Shown here: one piece after another, positions 1 through 4,919 of the stretch
How positions within the stretch are numbered: position 1 is the stretch's first letter
How the letters are laid out: every line of letters begins with the position of its first letter
From: Bacteroidales bacterium
Lineage (GTDB): Bacteria > Bacteroidota > Bacteroidia > Bacteroidales > UBA7960
Direction: 5' to 3'
Assembly: GCA_003560215.1 (NCBI GenBank)
Contig: PWIY01000186.1
Coordinates: 1 to 5,452, forward strand
DNA length: 5,452 bases
The notes under the pieces: model-generated
The model's database searches: none
Seen by the model: only the letters and a program-made list of their open reading frames with translations
Told to the model about the DNA's origin: nothing
Program-made: the position numbers and the translations under genes

Positions 1-603
1 AAACGAACGTGCATGCAGGTGAATGCTCCCGTCCGGATTCGGCCGGTCAAAACCGTATTTCAGGTCCCCTTTGATGGGGCACGACATGGACGACAGCTGG
101 GCGCGGATCTGGTGATGACGGCCTGTCATCAGCTCCACTTCCAGCAAGTAATAACGGTCACTCTCCCCGATTAAACGGTAGGTCAGTTCCGCCTTTTTTG
201 CCCCCGGGGTTCCTTCCTTTACCACATAGGATTTGTTTTGGGTTTCGTTTTTTTTGAGAAAATGCACCAGATTTCCTTTACCGGCAGGAGGCCTGGCCTG
301 AACCAATGCCCAGTATTTCTTTCCGATCTGCCTTTCTTTGAGCATGCCATTGAGCCTGGTCAGGGCCTTGGAGGTACGGGCAAAGATCACCGCTCCGCTC
401 ACAGGCCTGTCGAGCCGGTGGGCAACACCAAGAAACACCTTCCCGGGTTTGTTGTATTTCTCTTTGATATAAGCTTTTACCCGCTCACTAAGTGGTTGAT
501 CCCCCGTTTTGTCGCCCTGCACGATCTCCGAAGACAATTTGTTGACAACAATGATGTGGTTGTCTTCATACAAAACCCTTGAGGCAATGTCAGTACTGCT
601 CAT
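1..603 (-). CDS. RluA-family RNA pseudouridine synthase, 3' end cut by window edge
   Basis: Isomerises specific uridines in rRNA or tRNA to pseudouridine; the target RNA cannot be told from sequence. Reading leftward from the ATG at 603-601 gives 201 residues without a stop to the window edge. The family signature HRLDRPVSG lies at residues 62-70, with D65 the expected catalytic aspartate. Further conserved blocks are the N-terminal LYEDNHIIVVNK (11-22), the TGRHHQIRAQL block (160-170), PIKGDLKYG (176-184) and IHLHA (194-198). There is no S4 domain before the catalytic domain, as in short RluA-type enzymes. I estimate that only a few tens of residues are missing at the C terminus. The start codon lies inside the end of panB, and the two frames overlap by 14 nt, so translation is probably coupled. 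Family assignment is firm; subfamily and substrate are not. Confidence 0.93.
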   Translation of the reverse strand, partial: MSSTDIASRVLYEDNHIIVVNKLSSEIVQGDKTGDQPLSERVKAYIKEKYNKPGKVFLGVAHRLDRPVSGAVIFARTSKALTRLNGMLKERQIGKKYWALVQARPPAGKGNLVHFLKKNETQNKSYVVKEGTPGAKKAELTYRLIGESDRYYLLEVELMTGRHHQIRAQLSSMSCPIKGDLKYGFDRPNPDGSIHLHARSF

Positions 604-1405
604 CCTTATTGGGGAAGTCCTGGTTTTTCACATCGCTGATATAACGCTCCACGGATCCCTTGATCTCATCATAGAGGTTGTTGTATCTCCGCAAAAAACG
701 GGGAGAGAAATCCTGATTAATTCCCAGCATGTCATGCAGCACAAGCACCTGTCCGTCCACCCCGCTTCCGGCACCAATACCTATGGTCGGTATGGGGATC
801 TCCCTGGATACCTTTTCTGCCAGTACCGCAGGGATCTTTTCCAGCACAATGGCAAAACAACCCGCTTCGGCCAGCTTGTGTGCATCCTCCACCAGTTTGG
901 AGGCCTCCTCTTCCTGGGTTGCCCTGACCACATAAGTACCGAACTTATTGATCGACTGCGGGGTCAGCCCCAGGTGCCCCATCACGGGTATCCCTGCCGA
1001 CAAAATCCTGTCAACAGATTCCATGATCTCCTGCCCGCCTTCTATCTTGACGGCATTGGCATTGGATTCCTTCATGATACGAATGGCCGACAACAGGGCT
1101 TCCAGGCTGTTCCCCTGGTAGGTACCGAATGGCATATCCACCACCACGAGGGCCCGCTGAACCGCCCGCATCACCGAACTGGCATGGTAAATCATCTCGT
1201 TCAGGGTAATGGGCAACGTCGTTTTGTGGCCGGCCATGACATTTGCCGCCGAATCCCCCACAAGGATCACATCAATGCCGGAGCGATCCACAATGCGGGC
1301 CATGGAATAGTCATAGGCCGTAAGCATGGAAATTTTTTCCTGCCGGAGTTTCATCTCCTGCAAAACATGGGTGGTAACCTTTGTAATTTCTTTGGGTGCC
1401 TTCAT
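590..1405 (-). CDS. panB: 3-methyl-2-oxobutanoate hydroxymethyltransferase (ketopantoate hydroxymethyltransferase)
   Basis: Transfers a hydroxymethyl group from 5,10-methylene-tetrahydrofolate to 2-oxoisovalerate to make ketopantoate, the first committed step of pantothenate and coenzyme A synthesis, in the cytoplasm. The 271-residue length is normal for the family. Visible motifs are MLTAYDYSMARIVD (27-40), the GDS of ILVGDSAANVMAGHKTT (metal ligand D51, S52), DMPFGTYQ (D90), VKIEGG (K120 and metal ligand E122), GHLGLTPQS (H144), LEKIP (E189, the expected catalytic acid) and IPTIGIGAG. All expected active-site residues are present. The ATG at 1405 gives the usual short N-terminal lead, and no clear Shine-Dalgarno sequence precedes it. 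It lies 57 nt after the ferritin-like gene on the same strand, and its stop overlaps the start of the pseudouridine synthase gene. No other pantothenate gene is in the window. Confidence 0.97.
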   Translation of the reverse strand: MKAPKEITKVTTHVLQEMKLRQEKISMLTAYDYSMARIVDRSGIDVILVGDSAANVMAGHKTTLPITLNEMIYHASSVMRAVQRALVVVDMPFGTYQGNSLEALLSAIRIMKESNANAVKIEGGQEIMESVDRILSAGIPVMGHLGLTPQSINKFGTYVVRATQEEEASKLVEDAHKLAEAGCFAIVLEKIPAVLAEKVSREIPIPTIGIGAGSGVDGQVLVLHDMLGINQDFSPRFLRRYNNLYDEIKGSVERYISDVKNQDFPNKDEQY

Positions 1406-1432
1406 GACACAATCTTTTTAACAGGTTCATAC

Positions 1433-1449
1433 TCCGGTAAAAAACCGGA
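1433..1449. other. Small perfect hairpin between ferritin-like gene and panB
   Basis: A perfect 6-bp inverted repeat, TCCGGT (1433-1438) and ACCGGA (1444-1449), is separated by five A residues (T residues on the transcribed minus strand). It sits in the 57-nt gap after the ferritin-like stop. No T-run follows it in the minus direction, so it is not a convincing intrinsic terminator. It could be a weak attenuator, an RNA-end stabiliser, or chance. Confidence 0.35.
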
Positions 1450-1462
1450 TTCACTCAACAAC

Positions 1463-1969
1463 CTAAAACGGCCAGAAGTTGTTGTCATACCAGACCTTCT
1501 CGGTCAGCTGCTGGTTCAGGTCAATCAGCAGTTTGTGATGCCCTTTTTCCCAATTGGCAAGCCAATCAAACAACTCCTTTTCATTGGGATCATCTGTTTC
1601 AGCAGCCCGCTTTGAATAAACCTCCACCGATTTGTTCTCCATGTCAATCGCCGCAGAAATGGCGGCAGCCTCAAATCCGGATCCGGAAATATCCTTTACC
1701 ATTTTTTCATCAAGAATGGTATTGGCAATGGCCTCGCCATCCGGAGCCTTCTCCAGCTCATTGTTATCGAAACTGCCCTGTTTATTGTAATGGGCCAGCT
1801 GTTTCTGAAGAAAGTCAATGTGGGTCTGTTCTTCCTCGGCCATCACATTGAAAATTTTCCGCACATCTTCATTGCCGGTCTGGGATGCAACCTGCTCATA
1901 GAGCGCTTTGCCCCTGTGTTCCATAATGATTGCCTGCTTGAGAATATCGGTAACGCTTTGCTTGTTCAT
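1463..1969 (-). CDS. Ferritin-like (rubrerythrin-type) diiron protein without rubredoxin domain
   Basis: A four-helix-bundle diiron protein of 168 residues, probably acting in the cytoplasm in peroxide reduction or iron handling. The likely ligand set is visible: E17 in MEHRGKALYE, E47 and H50 in EEEQTH, E111 in the helix IDMENKSVEVY, and E141 and H144 in WEKGHH. There is no cysteine in the protein, so the C-terminal rubredoxin domain of true rubrerythrins is absent and electrons must come from elsewhere if it is an oxidoreductase. The chain ends in an aromatic tail, WYDNNFWPF. The frame remains open to an ATG at 2074. I chose the ATG at 1969 because family similarity begins there and because a promoter-like element (2007-2038) would fall inside the longer version. 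It may be cotranscribed with panB. The exact role (peroxidase, iron store, other) is not determined. Confidence 0.88.
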   Translation of the reverse strand: MNKQSVTDILKQAIIMEHRGKALYEQVASQTGNEDVRKIFNVMAEEEQTHIDFLQKQLAHYNKQGSFDNNELEKAPDGEAIANTILDEKMVKDISGSGFEAAAISAAIDMENKSVEVYSKRAAETDDPNEKELFDWLANWEKGHHKLLIDLNQQLTEKVWYDNNFWPF

Positions 1970-2006
1970 AGTAAACCTGGTTTTTGGTGAAAGAATATCT
2001 TTTAAA

Positions 2007-2038
2007 CAAAAATAGGCTTTTTCCATCAATACCCCAAT
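2007..2038 (-). promoter_or_regulatory. Bacteroidetes-type promoter for the ferritin-like gene
   Basis: On the minus strand TATTTTTG (2014-2007) matches the Bacteroidetes -7 consensus TAnnTTTG exactly. Twenty nt upstream, ATTG (2038-2035) differs by one base from the -33 consensus TTTG. Initiation would fall near 2000, giving a leader of about 30 nt to the ATG at 1969. This is a motif match only; no expression data are available. Confidence 0.55.
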
Positions 2039-2063
2039 GCCGGGCACCACATCATAAAAATCG

Positions 2064-2071
2064 TATTTTTG
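2064..2071 (+). promoter_or_regulatory. Putative -7 box of the right-hand operon promoter
   Basis: TATTTTTG on the plus strand matches TAnnTTTG exactly and faces the kinase gene, which would have a leader of about 80 nt. No TTTG-like -33 box is seen at the usual spacing, so the call is weaker than the divergent one. The box overlaps an AT-rich dyad, AAAAAT-CGT-ATTTTT (2056-2070), which could be a regulator site or simply AT-rich promoter DNA. Confidence 0.38.
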
Positions 2072-2155
2072 CATCTGAACGAAACATTCACCGGTCTTCC
2101 GGCCGGCGGCAGCCAGAGGTGATTATGTCCGGACTGGCATCTAAACAATGAATTC

Positions 2156-3709
2156 ATGGAAAACCCGGCAGAAAAGGTTGCACTCAGATTATTCGCTGAC
2201 TGGAGTGGAAATAAGGCTGAGCAGATCCTGCCGCTACCCCCGTCCGGATCCAACCGTCAATATTTCAGGATCCGGTCAGGCAAAACCACGGCAATTGCAG
2301 CTTATAACCCCGACAAACGTGAAAACCTGGCTTTTCTGACCCTCAGCCGGATTTTCCTTGAAACGGGACTGCCCGTTCCTGAGATCTATGCAGAAGACCG
2401 GGAGGCCGGTGTTTACCTCCTGCAGGATCTGGGTGACACCACCCTCTTTTCGCTCCTCCCCGGCGGCAGACCAAACAATACCCCTGATGGCGGTGGAAAA
2501 AGCAATACCTTGGATGGCCGCAGACAAAGCAATACCCCTGATGGCAGCAGACAAAACAATGCCTTTGATGACGAAATCACAGGACTTTACAAAAAAACCA
2601 TCCGTCTTCTGCCCGTCTTTCAGTTCGACGCGGCTAAAAAAATAGATTTCGGCATTTGTTACCCCCGCCATGCTTTCGACCGGCAATCCATGCAATGGGA
2701 CCTGAACTATTTCAAGTATTACTTTCTGAAAACTTCCGGGATCCAGTTTGATGAACAGTTGCTTGAAGATGACTTCAACGCCCTGATGAACAGGCTGCTT
2801 CATGATACGGAGAAAGCCTTTATGCGTCACCCCGGGGCCATGTTCATGTATCGCGACATGCAGTCCAGAAATGTGATGATCATGAACAATGAACCCTTTT
2901 TCATTGATTACCAGGGAGGCAGAAAAGGCCCCCCGGCCTACGACATCGCCTCCCTGCTGTTCGATGCCAAAGCAGACCTTCCGCGGCCACTTCGTGAAGA
3001 CCTCCTGAACTTCTACATGGATTGTCTGGAGGAAAAAATTCCCCTGAACCGGGAGGCATTCCGCCGGAGCTTTTATGATTTTGTATTGATGCGGATACTG
3101 CAGGCCCTCGGAACCTATGGTTTCCGGGGAGGAATTGAGAAAAAAGGCTTCTTTACCCGCAGTCTGCCTTATGCCCTTCGCAACCTCAGCTGGCTCGCTG
3201 AACAGGAACTGCTTCCCGGGGCAACCCCCTACCTCAACAAGCTGGTTCTGCAACTGGCCGCCCGCAAACCTGCCGAATTGATCCCCCCGCCCAATGAAGG
3301 ATTAACTGTTACGATCTCCAGCTTTTCCTACAAAAAGGGGATTCCGCTTGACCACTCAGGGCACGGGGGCGGGTTCGTATTCGACTGCAGGTCATTGCCA
3401 AACCCCGGCCGGGAAGAACAATACAAACTGCTGACAGGCCTGGATGAATCAGTGATCCGTTTCCTCTCTGCTGAAAATCAGGTTTCGGAATTTGTCAACC
3501 ATGCCATTGAAATGGTCACCTCCGCGGTTGAAACTTACAAAAAAAGGGGCTTTGCCAACCTCACAGTCTGTTTCGGCTGCACCGGAGGCAGGCACCGTTC
3601 GGTTTACTGCGCCGAACTTCTGGCCGGATACCTTCGAAAAAATCATAATATCGCTGTATATTTGACGCATACGGAAGCCGGAAACTGGGAAACAGAAGGC
3701 CATCTTTGA
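2156..3709 (+). CDS. APH-family sugar kinase (AmgK-like) fused to RapZ C-terminal domain
   Basis: A 517-residue two-domain protein. Residues 1 to about 360 form an aminoglycoside-phosphotransferase-fold kinase. SGSNRQYFRI (30-39) is the nucleotide-loop region, the catalytic loop is YRDMQSRN (232-239; D234 and N239), and the metal-binding segment is FIDYQGGRKGPPAYDIASLL (249-268; D251). This pattern resembles AmgK, which phosphorylates MurNAc and GlcNAc at C1, rather than drug-resistance enzymes. Residues about 383-510 match the C-terminal domain of RapZ: KKGIPLD, FVFDCRSLPNPGR, LTGLDESV and GCTGGRHRSVY (474-484). RapZ's own N-terminal P-loop domain is absent. In enterobacteria RapZ controls glucosamine-6-phosphate synthase and its C-terminal domain senses the amino-sugar phosphate, so a sensing role here is reasonable but unproven. 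Residues 103-138 are four 9-residue tandem repeats. The stop overlaps an ATG (TGATG), but the next gene probably starts later. Family is confident; substrate is inferred. Confidence 0.9.
   Translation: MENPAEKVALRLFADWSGNKAEQILPLPPSGSNRQYFRIRSGKTTAIAAYNPDKRENLAFLTLSRIFLETGLPVPEIYAEDREAGVYLLQDLGDTTLFSLLPGGRPNNTPDGGGKSNTLDGRRQSNTPDGSRQNNAFDDEITGLYKKTIRLLPVFQFDAAKKIDFGICYPRHAFDRQSMQWDLNYFKYYFLKTSGIQFDEQLLEDDFNALMNRLLHDTEKAFMRHPGAMFMYRDMQSRNVMIMNNEPFFIDYQGGRKGPPAYDIASLLFDAKADLPRPLREDLLNFYMDCLEEKIPLNREAFRRSFYDFVLMRILQALGTYGFRGGIEKKGFFTRSLPYALRNLSWLAEQELLPGATPYLNKLVLQLAARKPAELIPPPNEGLTVTISSFSYKKGIPLDHSGHGGGFVFDCRSLPNPGREEQYKLLTGLDESVIRFLSAENQVSEFVNHAIEMVTSAVETYKKRGFANLTVCFGCTGGRHRSVYCAELLAGYLRKNHNIAVYLTHTEAGNWETEGHL
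2462..2569 (+). repeat. Four 27-bp in-frame tandem repeats within the kinase domain
   Basis: Units at 2462-2488, 2489-2515, 2516-2542 and 2543-2569 each start with GG and end in GAT. They share a core close to GCAGACAAA followed by CAATACCCCTGAT, with point differences. Each encodes nine residues of the pattern G-x-[GR]-x-[NS]-N-[TA]-x-D (residues 103-138). The repeats fall just after the conserved YLLQDLGDTTLFSLL segment, where kinases of this family normally continue into the next helix. They are therefore most likely an inserted, disordered surface loop. The unit length is a multiple of three and copies can change without breaking the frame. Confidence 0.9.
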
Positions 3710-3745
3710 TGGGAAGTTATTGGCCGAATCCCATAAGGGCCACAG

Positions 3746-3795
3746 GTTATTTACAGGGAGCAGGGCATCTGTTATTTACAGGGTGCACGGTATCT
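3746..3795 (+). repeat. Two-copy 25-bp tandem direct repeat
   Basis: Units 3746-3770 and 3771-3795 both begin GTTATTTACAGGG and end in ATCT, and differ at three of 25 positions by my alignment. They lie between the kinase and nucleotidyltransferase genes. A 25-nt period is not a multiple of three, which argues against this stretch being translated. The pitch equals that of the hairpin array at 4654-4909. Confidence 0.8.
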
Positions 3796-3869
3796 GCCAG
3801 CCAGGGGGCATCCCAATTTAACCGCAAGGGGTCTGACCCGGATAAACCAGAGGGACGTCAGCGACGATT
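3796..3869 (+). repeat. Possible decayed hairpin units with 25-nt pitch
   Basis: AACC at 3820-3823 and again at 3845-3848 are 25 nt apart. Each is followed by a small inverted repeat: GGGT-CTG-ACCC (3829-3839) and CGTC-AGC-GACG (3856-3866). This copies the layout of the array at 4654-4909 (AACC spacer, then a hairpin with a three-base loop), but with shorter stems and non-GNA loops. Directly upstream, 3796-3819 is a further unit-sized segment with a weaker GGG/CCC dyad. The relationship to the main array is an inference from spacing and layout. Confidence 0.4.
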
Positions 3870-3873
3870 ATAT

Positions 3874-4599
3874 ATGAAAGCCATTATTCTTGCAGCAGGC
3901 CTTGGAAGCAGGCTCAGACCACTGACCGACAACACCCCGAAAGCACTGATTGAAGTCGGGGGGAAGCCATTGTTGCTTCACGCGGCAGAGAAACTGATCG
4001 CTGCCGGGGTCAGCGATATCGTGGTCAACATCCACCATCACGGAAATATGATACAGGAGTTCATTGAGCAACTGGAGTACCCGGGGGTGAAGTTTCATAT
4101 TTCCGATGAAACAGATGAGCTGCTCGACACCGGCGGTGCCCTTAAAAAAGCTGCACCATTGCTTCAGGGCACTGCCCCCTTTTTTATTTACAATGCAGAT
4201 ATACTGGCCGGAATAAATCTTAAAGAAATGCTGGCAAAACATCAACAAGAAAAGCCACTTGCCACGCTTGCCGTAACCTGCCGGCAATCATCCAGGTATT
4301 TTTTATGGAAAGACGGACAACTTGCCGGCTGGACAAAACACAGCACAGCGAACCCCGGGTCAGCAACGTTTGACGGAATGGAAAAACTGGCTTTCAGCGG
4401 AATTCACCTGGCAGACCCCTCATTGCTCAGGCTGATTACCGAAACCGGGCGGTTTTCCATTAAAGACCTTTACCTGCGCCTGGCCCCGCACCACCGCATC
4501 ATCCCCTACCTGCACGATCACCGGTTCTGGGCCGACACCGGCACCCCGGAAAAACTCAAACAGGCCGAGGACATGCTTCAACACATGCCCCCACCCTAA
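3874..4599 (+). CDS. Sugar-1-phosphate nucleotidyltransferase (MurU / mannose-1-phosphate guanylyltransferase-like)
   Basis: A 241-residue cytoplasmic enzyme expected to join a sugar 1-phosphate to a nucleoside triphosphate, releasing pyrophosphate. The N-terminal signature LAAGLGSRLRPLT with PKALIEVGGKPLL (residues 6-34) provides the G-x-G-x-R loop and K23. LLDTGGAL (83-90) is the base/sugar region, NADI (107-110, metal ligand D109) the metal site, and WADTGTPEKL (219-228, D221) the second metal aspartate. Length and architecture fit MurU, which makes UDP-MurNAc from MurNAc 1-phosphate. The preceding AmgK-like kinase supports that reading, although GDP-mannose or another nucleotide sugar cannot be excluded. 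The frame is open back to an ATG at 3709 overlapping the kinase stop. I chose 3874 because the family begins with MKAIILAAG and the upstream 55 codons cross 25-nt repeats. The start is preceded by AT-rich sequence, not a Shine-Dalgarno. Confidence 0.9.
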   Translation: MKAIILAAGLGSRLRPLTDNTPKALIEVGGKPLLLHAAEKLIAAGVSDIVVNIHHHGNMIQEFIEQLEYPGVKFHISDETDELLDTGGALKKAAPLLQGTAPFFIYNADILAGINLKEMLAKHQQEKPLATLAVTCRQSSRYFLWKDGQLAGWTKHSTANPGSATFDGMEKLAFSGIHLADPSLLRLITETGRFSIKDLYLRLAPHHRIIPYLHDHRFWADTGTPEKLKQAEDMLQHMPPP

Positions 4600-4653
4600 C
4601 CCCTCAGTCAAATCACCACAAAAGAATGACACCATGAAAACCAACAAACCAAC

Positions 4654-4909
4654 AACCAAGGGTGCGAAGCACCCGTTAACCGGAGTGGCGAAGCCACGAC
4701 CAACCGGAGGCGCGCAGCGCCGACTAACCAAGGCGCGAAGCGCCGTTAACCAACAACCGGAGGGTGCGAAGCACCCGACAAACCGGAGTGGCGACAGCCA
4801 CGACAAACCGGAGGGTGCGAAGCACCCGACAAACCGGAGTGGCGACAGCCACGACTAACCAAGGGTGCGAAGCACCCGTTAACCGTGAGGGGCGCAGCCC
4901 CGAACAAAC
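4654..4909 (+). repeat. Array of ten GNA-loop hairpins at about 25-nt pitch
   Basis: Ten perfect inverted repeats lie at 4660-4674, 4685-4697, 4709-4721, 4732-4744, 4762-4776, 4788-4801, 4813-4827, 4839-4852, 4863-4877 and 4889-4901. Five stem types occur: GGGTGC/GCACCC (four copies), GTGGC/GCCAC (three), GGCGC/GCGCC (two) and GGGGC/GCCCC (one), with the two GTGGC loop variants counted separately. Loops are GAA in six, GCA in two and GACA in two. Every hairpin has A immediately before and G immediately after the stem. Spacers are dominated by AACC, AACCGGAG or AAACCGGAG. The array fills the 320-nt gap (4600-4919) between the nucleotidyltransferase and addB-like genes. The remaining 54 nt at the left of the gap is A/C-rich with no visible signal. 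I do not recognise it as a named repeat family; it resembles REP/BIME-type palindromic elements, but no REP-associated transposase is in the window. Confidence 0.95.
4755..4855 (+). repeat. 50-nt perfect direct duplication (period 51) within the hairpin array
   Basis: Positions 4755-4804 and 4806-4855 are identical by eye. Each copy carries one GGGTGC hairpin and one GTGGC hairpin with the GACA loop. This shows that the array grew at least once by duplicating a two-hairpin block. Confidence 0.88.
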
Positions 4910-4919
4910 CAAACAGCTT

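Noticed and set aside
509..1615. Long plus-strand open frame opposite panB and the ferritin-like gene
   Set aside because: It is antisense to two genes with complete catalytic motifs, and its product is low-complexity and resembles no family.
1970..2074. Longer N terminus (35 extra residues) for the ferritin-like protein
   Set aside because: Family similarity starts at the ATG at 1969, and a good promoter-like element lies within the extra segment.
2091..2106. CCGG-rich dyad in the leader of the kinase gene
   Set aside because: Only a 4-bp stem with alternative pairings; too weak to call a riboswitch or attenuator.
2276..3253. Long minus-strand open frame opposite the kinase
   Set aside because: It is a mirror of the kinase coding strand, including the 27-bp repeats, with no recognisable domain.
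4634..4858. Open frame of 74 residues running through the hairpin array
   Set aside because: Its Lys/Arg/Gly-rich sequence is just the repeat units read through. Unit spacing (23-31 nt) is not a multiple of three, so equal DNA units give different peptides, and no family or ribosome site supports it.
4654..4909. CRISPR array
   Set aside because: The units are self-complementary hairpins about 25 nt apart with short AACC spacers. There are no unique spacers of 30 nt or so and no cas gene.
4600..4919. Intrinsic terminator at the end of the nucleotidyltransferase gene
   Set aside because: No GC stem followed by a T-run is present; the array stems are followed by GAC or GTT and A/C-rich spacers.
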